Positions 57,864 to 64,000 of a DNA stretch of 64,000 nucleotides are shown here, one piece after another. The notes beneath the pieces were generated by a model. It worked only from the letters and a program-made list of their open reading frames with translations. It ran no database searches and was not told where the DNA came from. The position numbers were made by a program, and so were the translations under genes. Source of the DNA: Corynebacterium glyciniphilum AJ 3170 (GTDB taxonomy: Bacteria; Actinomycetota; Actinomycetes; Mycobacteriales; Mycobacteriaceae); the NCBI RefSeq assembly GCF_007673095.1, contig NZ_VDYZ01000001.1, positions 62,001 to 126,000 of the forward strand. Direction: 5' to 3'. Each line of letters opens with the position of its first letter. The first letter of the stretch is position 1.

Positions 57864-57887
57864 CAGTCTTCTGGTAGAGTCCGAATC

Positions 57888-58000
57888 TGTCAGGAGGGGA
57901 GTACCCCGCCCGCGGCACTGATCGTCAACACGGCGACCGCCTTCGGTCCCCGGTCGTGCCGGCCATCACGAGTAGTCCGTGGTGGTGGGGGAGACCTCCG
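57888..58000 (+). ncRNA. yybP-ykoY (Mn2+) riboswitch upstream of the TerC gene
   Basis: The 5' side carries GGAGGGGAGTACCCC (57893-57907), the conserved GGGGAGTA loop of this aptamer. The 3' side has GGGGGAGACCTCC (57987-57999). GGAGG pairs with CCTCC to form P1. Inner stems occur between, for example around 57935-57955. The downstream gene is a TerC family membrane protein, one of the usual targets of this Mn2+-sensing riboswitch. The P1 3' strand is also the first arm of the terminator at 57995, so ligand binding should prevent termination. Confidence 0.8.
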
Positions 58001-58024
58001 GTCCACCTAGCCGACCGGAGGTTT
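57995..58024 (+). terminator. Riboswitch expression-platform terminator
   Basis: CCTCCGGTC (57995-58003) pairs with GACCGGAGG (58013-58021) around a 9-base loop, followed by TTT. It shares CCTCC with aptamer stem P1, giving a mutually exclusive switch that lies just before the TerC start. Confidence 0.8.
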
Positions 58025-58033
58025 CGACCAGTC

Positions 58034-59080
58034 ATGGAAGTCAATGCACTCACCTGGATCATCACCATTGCGGTGATCGCCGGGTTCTTCATCTTCGATT
58101 TCTACACCCACGTGCGTACACCCCACGCGCCCTCCATCAAAGAGTCAGCCTGGTGGAGCCTGTTCTACGTCGGGCTGGCCTGCGCGTTCGGCGTCTTCCT
58201 CTGGTTCACCTGGGGTGAACCGGGAGACCCGCACGCACACGGTGTCGAGTTCTTCACCGGGTACGTGACCGAGAAGGCCTTGAGCGTGGACAATCTGTTC
58301 ATCTTCGCCTTGATCATGGGCACGTTCAAGGTCCCCCGCGAATACCAGCAGAAGGTGCTGTTGATCGGGATCGCTCTCGCCCTGGTCTTCCGCGGCATCT
58401 TCATCGCTTTCGGTGCTGCAGCCATTGAAGCCTGGTCCGACGTGTTCTACATCTTCGGGATCTGGCTGCTGTGGACGGCATACACCGTGGTCCGGGATGA
58501 GCTGTCGGACAAGCCCGCCCGCGATCCCAGTGACATGAAGCTGATCAAGGTCCTCAACAAGGCGGTCCCCGTCGCTGACGACTACAGCGGTGACAAGCTG
58601 CTGGTGCGCCGGCTGGGCAAGCGTGCGGTGACTCCCCTGCTGGTCTGCCTCGTCGCCATCGGCATGACGGACCTCATGTTCGCCCTCGACTCCATCCCGG
58701 CGATCTACGGCATCACCCAGGAGCCGTACATCGTCTTCACCACGAACGCCTTCGCGCTGCTGGGCCTGCGGCAGATGTACTTCCTGCTGGACGGCCTCCT
58801 TGACCGGCTGGTGTACCTGCCCTACGGGCTGGGCATCATCCTGGCCTTCATCGGTGTGAAGCTTGTGCTGCATGCTCTGCACGAGAACGGTCTTCCTTTC
58901 ATCAACGGTGGCGACCCCGTGCTCAATGCGCCGGAGGTGGAGACGGTGGTCTCCCTGTTGGTCATCGTCGGCGTCCTGGCCGTAACTGTGGTCGCCAGTC
59001 TGGTGAAGTCGAAGCGCGACGCAGCGAAAGAGTCTGCTCCAGCAGCGGACTCCTCCGTCGAGAGCGCCGCTCGCGACTGA
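58034..59080 (+). CDS. TerC family integral membrane protein (probable Mn2+ exporter)
   Basis: A 348-residue protein with about 9 hydrophobic segments and the TerC signatures: TEKALSVDNLFIFALIM near 77 and DLMFALDSIPAIYGIT near 215, both with acidic residues inside membrane helices. TerC proteins such as MeeF/YkoY export Mn2+, often during loading of secreted metalloproteins. A Mn2+ riboswitch directly upstream supports that role. The start at ATG 58034 is inside the correct frame; the upstream extension would translate the riboswitch. A charged tail ends the protein. Confidence 0.88.
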   Translation: MEVNALTWIITIAVIAGFFIFDFYTHVRTPHAPSIKESAWWSLFYVGLACAFGVFLWFTWGEPGDPHAHGVEFFTGYVTEKALSVDNLFIFALIMGTFKVPREYQQKVLLIGIALALVFRGIFIAFGAAAIEAWSDVFYIFGIWLLWTAYTVVRDELSDKPARDPSDMKLIKVLNKAVPVADDYSGDKLLVRRLGKRAVTPLLVCLVAIGMTDLMFALDSIPAIYGITQEPYIVFTTNAFALLGLRQMYFLLDGLLDRLVYLPYGLGIILAFIGVKLVLHALHENGLPFINGGDPVLNAPEVETVVSLLVIVGVLAVTVVASLVKSKRDAAKESAPAADSSVESAARD

Positions 59081-59121
59081 CACCAGCTAGCGCCGGTGCA
59101 CCAACTTCCGCGTGCACTGGG

Positions 59122-59127
59122 TAGGAT
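59122..59127 (+). promoter_or_regulatory. -10 box of pgsA (leaderless)
   Basis: TAGGAT ends 7 bases before the pgsA GTG at 59135. Confidence 0.55.
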
Positions 59128-59134
59128 GTGAAGG

Positions 59135-59800
59135 GTGCAAGAGACGCAGCACGAGATGCAGAACAGTGACGGGAACGGCAACAGCGGCCACCATGGGGCA
59201 CCGGTCGGTGTCGGCAGGTCGCAGTTCGGTCGCGCCGTCCACCGGTTCAACCTCCCGAATGTCCTGACCACGGTCCGGATCATCCTGATCCCGGTCTTCG
59301 TCTGGCTGTTGATCGCGGCCGGGCCACTGGCGGGGGACCGGGACCTCGACAGCGCGTTGCGCTGGTGGGCCCTGTTGTCTTTCTGTGTGCTCATGGCCAC
59401 GGATCAGCTGGACGGTTTCCTGGCGCGCCGTTACGAGGTGATCACCGACTACGGGAAGCTCGCTGACCCGATCGCAGACAAGGCGTTGATGATCTCGGCG
59501 ATGGTGTCGCTGAACATCCTGGGCGACCTGTGGTGGTCTGTCACCGTAGTCATCGTCTTCCGGGAGCTCGGCATCACGGTATGGCGGATGGTTCTGGCAC
59601 GTAAGGGCAAAGTCGTTCCGGCGTCGAAGGGCGGAAAGCTCAAGACCGTGTTGCAGACGCTGGCCGTTGCGATGGTCATCGCGCCGTTGCCGGACTGGAC
59701 CAACTGGCTCACCTACCCCCTGATCGCCGTGGCGGTCCTGGTGACCGTGGTGACCGGCGTGCAGTATCTCCTGGATTCCCGGAACCGGTCCGATGCCTGA
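59135..59800 (+). CDS. pgsA: CDP-diacylglycerol-glycerol-3-phosphate 3-phosphatidyltransferase
   Basis: A 221-residue membrane enzyme with the CDP-alcohol phosphotransferase motif DQLDGFLARR...GKLADPIADK near 88-115 and FNLPNVLTTVRIILIPVFV, the family's first helix. Four or more membrane segments. It makes phosphatidylglycerophosphate, the precursor of PG and cardiolipin. The first about 35 residues are hydrophilic and variable. GTG 59135 is supported by the -10 box; ATG 59156 is an alternative. The cinA gene overlaps its 3' end. Confidence 0.92.
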   Translation: MQETQHEMQNSDGNGNSGHHGAPVGVGRSQFGRAVHRFNLPNVLTTVRIILIPVFVWLLIAAGPLAGDRDLDSALRWWALLSFCVLMATDQLDGFLARRYEVITDYGKLADPIADKALMISAMVSLNILGDLWWSVTVVIVFRELGITVWRMVLARKGKVVPASKGGKLKTVLQTLAVAMVIAPLPDWTNWLTYPLIAVAVLVTVVTGVQYLLDSRNRSDA

Positions 59801-60371
59801 GCCGTCGGGCCCGTCCCTTCCCGCGATCCTCGCGCGTCGGCTGGTGTCGTCCGCGACGTCGGCCGGGGTCACGGTGGCGACCGCGGAGTCGTTGACCGCC
59901 GGTGACATCGCGTCGACCATCGCGGGCGTCCCCGGTGCGTCTGCCGTGCTCCGGGGTGGCCTCGTCGTGTACGCGACGGACCTCAAGGCGACGCTCGCAG
60001 GCGTCGACGAGTCCCTGTTGTCGGCCCAGGGTGCCGTCGACCCTGATGTGGCACGCGCTTTGGCGAGGGGCGCGGCGAGCCGGTGTGGCGCTGATATCGG
60101 GCTCGGCGTCACCGGTGTCGCGGGCCCTGACAGGCAGGACGGTCACCCCGTTGGTGAGGTCTACATCGCGGTGTGGTCCGCGCCCCGTCACGGGGAGGAG
60201 GCGATCGACCACGTGGTGTCCCTCGGTGACGCGGAGCTCAGCTCGTCCCGCCAGCAGGGGCAGGACCAGCGGGGGGCCATCCGTTCAGCGACGACCGCAC
60301 GTGCACTGTCACTGGCCGTCGATGCCGTCGACGCCCTTGATGCACTCACCGCGGTGGCGGACGACGACTGA
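59793..60371 (+). CDS. cinA: CinA C-terminal family nicotinamide-nucleotide amidohydrolase
   Basis: A 192-residue stand-alone CinA C-domain: TVATAESLTAGDIASTIAGVPGAS in two parts near 26-50, RGGLVVYATDLKATLAGV and GLGVTGVAGPDRQDGHPVGEVYIAV near 106-130. It deamidates nicotinamide mononucleotide in the NAD salvage cycle. It overlaps pgsA by eight bases, a conserved pair in actinobacteria. The N-terminal COG1058 domain of longer CinA is absent. The C-terminus is slightly longer, with an acidic repeat. Confidence 0.92.
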   Translation: MPEPSGPSLPAILARRLVSSATSAGVTVATAESLTAGDIASTIAGVPGASAVLRGGLVVYATDLKATLAGVDESLLSAQGAVDPDVARALARGAASRCGADIGLGVTGVAGPDRQDGHPVGEVYIAVWSAPRHGEEAIDHVVSLGDAELSSSRQQGQDQRGAIRSATTARALSLAVDAVDALDALTAVADDD

Positions 60372-60416
60372 GAGCCCCGTGGCACGGTTACCGCGACGCC
60401 GGTGGAGACGGTGGAC

Positions 60417-60422
60417 TAGACT
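60417..60422 (+). promoter_or_regulatory. -10 box of clgR
   Basis: TAGACT lies 42 bases before the clgR ATG, allowing a short leader with the GGAGACGG ribosome site. Confidence 0.5.
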
Positions 60423-60464
60423 TGGACGGGAACAAAAAGGGATCCCCAACCGTTGGAGACGGTG

Positions 60465-60842
60465 ATGGCAAAGCACACTTCGGTACTCGAGAAAGAACGA
60501 CCCGACGTCGACCTGGCGGGAGTTGACGCGGTCTCAACGACCCTCGCCGAACCGCTCCTGCGTGAGGCCCTGGGAGCGACGCTCCGCGGCTTCCGGGAGG
60601 ATTCCCACCGCACCCTCCGCGAACTTGCGGTCGCCGCGAACGTGAGCCCGGGCTACCTCTCGGAACTGGAGCGTGGCCGCAAGGAGGTCTCCTCAGAACT
60701 CCTGGCCAGCGTCTGCATGGCGTTGGGGATCAGGGTGTCGCAGGTCATCATCGAGGCGGCGGCGATGATGGCGTTCGATGCTGCCGCGGCCGAACTTACC
60801 GCGGCAACACCGGTCGAACCGGTGTCCGTGGCTTCCCACTGA
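60465..60842 (+). CDS. clgR: ClgR-type XRE transcriptional activator
   Basis: A 125-residue regulator with a Cro/C1 HTH: RTLRELAVAANVSPGYLSELERGRKEVS in two segments near 46-73, then LLASVCMALGIRVSQVI. This matches ClgR, which activates clp protease, DNA-repair and envelope-stress genes in corynebacteria and mycobacteria and is itself degraded by Clp. It precedes a pspA gene, as in M. tuberculosis where ClgR controls the Psp system. ATG 60465 has GGAGACGG upstream. Confidence 0.9.
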   Translation: MAKHTSVLEKERPDVDLAGVDAVSTTLAEPLLREALGATLRGFREDSHRTLRELAVAANVSPGYLSELERGRKEVSSELLASVCMALGIRVSQVIIEAAAMMAFDAAAAELTAATPVEPVSVASH

Positions 60843-60848
60843 TATACT
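60843..60848 (+). promoter_or_regulatory. -10 box for pspA
   Basis: TATACT starts immediately after the clgR stop, 60 bases before the pspA ATG, which has its own AAGGAG ribosome site. Confidence 0.45.
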
Positions 60849-60908
60849 TTCCTGGTTCACGACAACCCTGCGACTGCCCCGCCCCGTCCGAAGGAGACGT
60901 TCAGACTC

Positions 60909-61757
60909 ATGGCAAACCCGTTCTCTAAGGCCTGGAAGTACCTCATGGCGCTGTTCGACTCGAAGATCGAGGAGAATGCAGACCCGAAGGTGCAGATTGA
61001 ACAGGCCATCCGCGAGGCGCAGAACCAGCACCGGCAGTTGTCGCAGCAGGCGGCCGCCGTCATCGGCAACCAGCGGCAGCTCGAGATGAAGCTGAACCGC
61101 CAGCTGGCGGAGATCGAGAAGCTTCAGGCCAATACGAAGCAGGCACTGACCTTGTCCGACAAGGCGCGTTCTGAAGGGGACAACCAGAAGGCCGTCGAGT
61201 ACGAGAACGCGGCTGAGGCTTTCGCCGCCCAGCTGGTGACGGCGGAGCAGTCCGTGGAGGACATGAAGCAGCTCCACGACCAGTCGCTGCAGCAGGCTGA
61301 CCAGGCGAAGAAGGCCGTGGAGCGGAACTCCATGCAGCTCCAGCAGAAGGTGTCCGAGCGCACGAAGCTGTTGAGCCAGCTGGAGCAGGCGAAGATGCAG
61401 GAGAAGGTTGCGGAGTCGCTGCAGTCGATGGACCGCGCCGCCAGTGCGGATTCGCCGAACCTGGACCAGGTCCGTGAGAAGATCGAGCGGCGTTACTCCA
61501 ATGCACTGGGACAGGCTGAGCTGGCTGAGAACTCCGTCCAGGGCCGCATGGCTGAGGTCGAGCAGGCAGGTGTTCAGATGGCCGGCCACTCGCGTCTCGA
61601 GCAGCTGCGTGCTGAGATGGGGTCGGGAAACGCCGGCCAGAACGCCGTGGCGGGCGGCAACAACGCCCAGCAGGCGATCAATCAGGCGCAGCCTCAGGCA
61701 CAGGCCGTCAACAATGACGCCGTCGCCCAGAAGATGCGGGAGCTCCGCGGCGAGTAG
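60909..61757 (+). CDS. pspA: PspA/IM30 family envelope-stress protein
   Basis: A 282-residue protein, helical and rich in Gln, Ala, Lys and Glu from residue 20 to 225, with the PspA start [32 protein letters not shown] in parts, and a Gln/Asn/Ala-rich tail. PspA coats the inner face of stressed membranes as rods or rings and protects the proton gradient. The clgR-pspA order is the actinobacterial form of the Psp system. Other Psp partners (PspM/PspN-like) are not seen here; the bioN gene follows on the opposite strand. Confidence 0.92.
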   Translation: MANPFSKAWKYLMALFDSKIEENADPKVQIEQAIREAQNQHRQLSQQAAAVIGNQRQLEMKLNRQLAEIEKLQANTKQALTLSDKARSEGDNQKAVEYENAAEAFAAQLVTAEQSVEDMKQLHDQSLQQADQAKKAVERNSMQLQQKVSERTKLLSQLEQAKMQEKVAESLQSMDRAASADSPNLDQVREKIERRYSNALGQAELAENSVQGRMAEVEQAGVQMAGHSRLEQLRAEMGSGNAGQNAVAGGNNAQQAINQAQPQAQAVNNDAVAQKMRELRGE

Positions 61758-61783
61758 CGTCGGTTCAGCTTTCGGACGGGCGT

Positions 61784-62413
61784 TCAGTCTGCTGCTCCGC
61801 GGGCCCGGAGAGCATCGGCGATCGCCCGGGCACGCAGAATCGTCCTCACGATCACCGGTACGCCGAAAGCGGTCAACGACAGCCCGACTGAACGGTTTCC
61901 ACGGGCTTTCCGCGCGTCCAGGACTTCATTGACCGCCTGAACCTGCAGGGGAATGAGTCTGATCGTCAGCGTGAGCGCCAGACTGACCTGTTCGACCGGA
62001 ACTCCGATACGTGCACACGGGGCCAGGAGGTGGTCAAAGGTGTCCATCAGCTCAGAGACACGGGTCGTCAACGTGAGCGTGACGGCTCCTGCGACGGCGG
62101 CGAAAAGGACCAGGACCATGGTGGCGGCCTGGTGACCGTCGGCTCTCCACCAGAGCATGAGTCCGAGGAAGACCAGGAGCGGTAGGGCGCCAGCTAGCTG
62201 ACGCATCAACAGTCTGGGAGGAAGGCGTCCGACGAATGCAGCCAGGGCGACGAACGCGACGCTGACGGCTCCGCCGACCCATGAATCCACGGCAACTGCA
62301 GACACGACCAGGAAGATGCTGAGTACGGCCAGCTTGATTCCGGGGGAGAGGCGGTGAAGGGGGGAGGCACCGGGGTGGTAGACCCCGAGTGGCACCCGTG
62401 AGGGGCTGATCAT
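61784..62413 (-). CDS. bioN: Biotin ECF transporter transmembrane subunit BioN
   Basis: A 209-residue EcfT-type membrane protein. About four or five hydrophobic segments are followed by the coupling helix sequences ARKARGNRS near 167 and ARAIADALRARGA at the end, which match the two Ala-Arg-Gly motifs that contact the ATPase. It overlaps bioM by four bases. With BioM and BioY it imports biotin, which many corynebacteria require. Confidence 0.92.
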   Translation of the reverse strand: MISPSRVPLGVYHPGASPLHRLSPGIKLAVLSIFLVVSAVAVDSWVGGAVSVAFVALAAFVGRLPPRLLMRQLAGALPLLVFLGLMLWWRADGHQAATMVLVLFAAVAGAVTLTLTTRVSELMDTFDHLLAPCARIGVPVEQVSLALTLTIRLIPLQVQAVNEVLDARKARGNRSVGLSLTAFGVPVIVRTILRARAIADALRARGAAD

Positions 62414-63102
62414 GGTGTGCTGGCCTCATTCATCCGTCGGACGTAGGCGGATATGACCTCGTCCGGGGGCCCGTCGTCAATCACCCGGCCGTCCGCGACA
62501 CAGATCGTGCGCTCTGCGTCGGCGGCGAGCTCCAGGTCGTGGGTGACCGTGATGACTTGTTGAGAGAGGGAACCGAGGGTCTTCCGGAGCTGGTTGCGGT
62601 TGACCAGGTCGAGAAGACAGGACGGTTCATCAGCGACGATGACCTGTGGGTCGAGAGCCGTGATCGATGCCAGGGCCAGCATCTGCTTCTCACCTCCGGA
62701 GAGCAGGTGAGGCGACTGTTCCTCTTTGCCTGTCAGGCCTGCCATGGTCAATGATGCAGTGACCCGCTCCGTGACCTGATCACGTGTCAGGCCGGCGCCG
62801 CGGAGTGAGAAGGCGACGTCTTCGGCGACGCTGGGCATGATGATCTGATTGTCCGGGTCGGAGAACAGAAAGCCGACAGCGCCTCTCACCTTCCTTCCCC
62901 GGCGGCCGACGGGAACGCCGTTGACCTCCACGGAACCGGATGTCGCCGACGTCAGTCCGTTGATCATCCGGATCAGAGTCGACTTACCTGACCCGTTTGC
63001 ACCGATGATGCTGATGCGCTGTTCCGTGAGGTCCAGGCTGACCGGGTGCAGGATGGTTGTGCCGTCAACGGCGACCGACGCGTCACGGAAGCGGACAGTC
63101 AC
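62410..63102 (-). CDS. bioM: Biotin ECF transporter ATP-binding subunit BioM
   Basis: A 230-residue ABC ATPase: Walker A GANGSGKSTL near 34, Q-loop region FSDPDNQI near 80, signature LLSGGEKQMLALA near 132, Walker B VIVADEPSCLLD near 152 and a switch His near 187 (VTHDLELA). The Walker B Asp-Glu pair is intact. It overlaps bioY upstream and bioN downstream by four bases each. Confidence 0.94.
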   Translation of the reverse strand: MTVRFRDASVAVDGTTILHPVSLDLTEQRISIIGANGSGKSTLIRMINGLTSATSGSVEVNGVPVGRRGRKVRGAVGFLFSDPDNQIIMPSVAEDVAFSLRGAGLTRDQVTERVTASLTMAGLTGKEEQSPHLLSGGEKQMLALASITALDPQVIVADEPSCLLDLVNRNQLRKTLGSLSQQVITVTHDLELAADAERTICVADGRVIDDGPPDEVISAYVRRMNEASTP

Positions 63103-63713
63103 TGTGTCACCCCTGTGTGCCGGGACGAGGGGAGAAGGTCAGGGACGGCACGGACGACTGCTGCGGCGATAACGGCAGCGACGAGCACCTTCACGAGGTC
63201 ACCGGGAATGAACGGCGTATTCGACATGAGTGCACCGGTGAAGTCCATGCCGGTGCGGAACACCAGACCGACACTGCCGCAGAGGTACTGCACGCAGACT
63301 CCGACGAGCCCCGCTACGACGAAAACGACGACACGGCCGACATGACGGCGTGGTGCGTACTGGGCGATCGCCCCGATGACGACGGCGGACACGATGTACC
63401 CGAGAACGTATCCGACCGTCGGCCCTGCCACGGCAGCCAGAGCGGGTTTCCAGCCGGCCATGTTCGGGACGCCGACGAAACCGACGGCGATGAACAGTGC
63501 CACGGCAAGTCCGCCACGCTTCCAACCCAGGATCATTGCTGTCAGGGCCACCCCCATGTTCTGCAGGACGATGGGCACACCGAGTCCGCCGACGGGGATC
63601 GTCACGGCGCCGAGCACGATGATCAGTGCAGCAAAGGTCGCCATCAGAGCGATGTCCGCGGCGGGGGACCGGCGTGCGGGCAACGCCCGGGAACGGATCG
63701 AAGAGTTCACCAT
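63099..63713 (-). CDS. bioY: Biotin ECF transporter substrate-binding subunit BioY
   Basis: A 204-residue S-component with six hydrophobic segments and the BioY sequences PVGGLGVPIVLQNMGVAL near 41, GWKRGGLAVALFIAVGFVGVPN in parts, and GPTVGYVLGYIVSA near 88. It binds biotin. It opens the bioYMN operon. The ATG at 63713 has a TAGAGT box seven bases upstream, and a dyad at 63736 overlaps the promoter. Confidence 0.94.
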   Translation of the reverse strand: MVNSSIRSRALPARRSPAADIALMATFAALIIVLGAVTIPVGGLGVPIVLQNMGVALTAMILGWKRGGLAVALFIAVGFVGVPNMAGWKPALAAVAGPTVGYVLGYIVSAVVIGAIAQYAPRRHVGRVVVFVVAGLVGVCVQYLCGSVGLVFRTGMDFTGALMSNTPFIPGDLVKVLVAAVIAAAVVRAVPDLLPSSRHTGVTQ

Positions 63714-63720
63714 GTGAAGA

Positions 63721-63726
63721 ACTCTA
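63721..63726 (-). promoter_or_regulatory. -10 box of bioYMN (leaderless)
   Basis: TAGAGT on the minus strand ends 7 bases before the bioY start. Confidence 0.6.
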
Positions 63727-63735
63727 GACCGAAAC

Positions 63736-63750
63736 TTGTACGCCGTTCAA
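63736..63750. promoter_or_regulatory. BioQ-like operator in the bioY promoter
   Basis: On the minus strand TTGAACGGCGTACAA is a 15-base near-palindrome containing TGAAC-N3-GT, close to the known corynebacterial BioQ motif TGAAC-N3-GTTAC. It lies 10-24 bases upstream of the -10 box, covering the spacer and -35 region, so a bound TetR-type BioQ would block transcription. Confidence 0.55.
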
Positions 63751-63776
63751 GATCGTGGTCCCCGCGGCGCGTCTGT

Positions 63777-63782
63777 TAGCGT
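63777..63782 (+). promoter_or_regulatory. -10 box of the DUF3046 gene (leaderless)
   Basis: TAGCGT ends 7 bases before the ATG at 63790. Confidence 0.45.
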
Positions 63783-63789
63783 GGTGGCC

Positions 63790-63996
63790 ATGCGACGTAC
63801 CGAGTTCGACCGACTTGTCCACGGGGAGTTCGGGGACTCTTTCGGTAGCTGGATCGCCGGGAGTCACGTCCTGGCGGGCATGGGGGCGACACCGGGGGAG
63901 CTGATCGAACAAGGGCACGACCTCAGGGACGTGTGGCTGGCACTGTGCGACGACTTTGATGTTCCGCCGGAACGCCGTCTCGGTGAGGATGTCTGA
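63790..63996 (+). CDS. DUF3046 family small protein
   Basis: A 68-residue acidic protein with the family sequence MRRTEFDRLVHGEFGDSFG and WLALCDDFDVPPERRLG. DUF3046 proteins are actinobacterial, of unknown function, and typically sit directly before recA; the window ends four bases after the stop. ATG 63790 is supported by the -10 spacing and conserved N-terminus; the frame back to 63736 would translate the promoter. Confidence 0.85.
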   Translation: MRRTEFDRLVHGEFGDSFGSWIAGSHVLAGMGATPGELIEQGHDLRDVWLALCDDFDVPPERRLGEDV

Positions 63997-64000
63997 CCGC

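Overview
The window is chromosomal DNA from a high-GC actinobacterium, most likely a Corynebacterium of the high-GC group (inference from gene content and order, not a database match). Supporting evidence is mycothione reductase, malate:quinone oxidoreductase, a PptH/PptT pair, a ClgR-PspA pair, a BioYMN biotin importer, and the core string rimP-nusA-ylxR-infB-rbfA and truB/ribF-rpsO-pnp-dapB-thyX-dapA-rnj-ftsK. At least 17 genes carry a TANNNT -10 box ending exactly 7 or 8 bases before the start codon, the arrangement expected for leaderless mRNAs in this group.

Layout. (1) 1-2100: an AT-rich gene tail and an Ala/Gly/Pro-rich PPE/ESX-like protein, closed by a strong terminator. (2) 2141-4477: an iron-siderophore-type binding lipoprotein with palindromic promoter sites and an esterase lipoprotein. 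(3) 4655-10103: an overlapping amino-acid module (BrnQ-type transporter, DadA-like oxidase, ornithine-cyclodeaminase-family reductase) facing a PucR regulator. (4) 10100-15746: a LysR regulator divergent from a tightly coupled operon with a CitMHS transporter, two AtuA-type subunits and a two-subunit CoA transferase, which looks like a complete uptake-and-activation route for an unidentified organic acid. (5) 15747-19525: an accessory, partly decayed island with an AT-rich membrane protein, a UvrD-type helicase remnant, an intact HipB, a broken HipA and three copies of a 16-bp palindrome. (6) 19526-31579: a putative molybdenum-cofactor carrier, a TM2 protein, a small porin-like peptide, an SDR enzyme, mycothione reductase, mqo, cobA, an AAA ATPase behind an 8-bp repeat array, yaaA and proS. 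(7) 31580-42235: translation and ribosome genes, a MATE exporter, pptH-pptT and a YrdC-domain protein. (8) 42510-63996: a lone MmgE/PrpD protein, truB/ribF back to back, the RNA-decay enzymes PNPase and RNase J (both with long low-complexity N-terminal extensions), lysine and thymidylate genes, ftsK, a TerC protein behind a yybP-ykoY (Mn2+) riboswitch, pgsA-cinA, clgR, pspA, bioYMN behind a BioQ-like site, and a DUF3046 gene that usually precedes recA.

I found no tRNA, rRNA, CRISPR array, intact insertion sequence or integrase. The most interesting items are the AtuA/CoA-transferase/CitMHS operon, the three-site HipB operator set, the TTTGAGAA repeat array, the histone-like tail on PNPase and the riboswitch before TerC.
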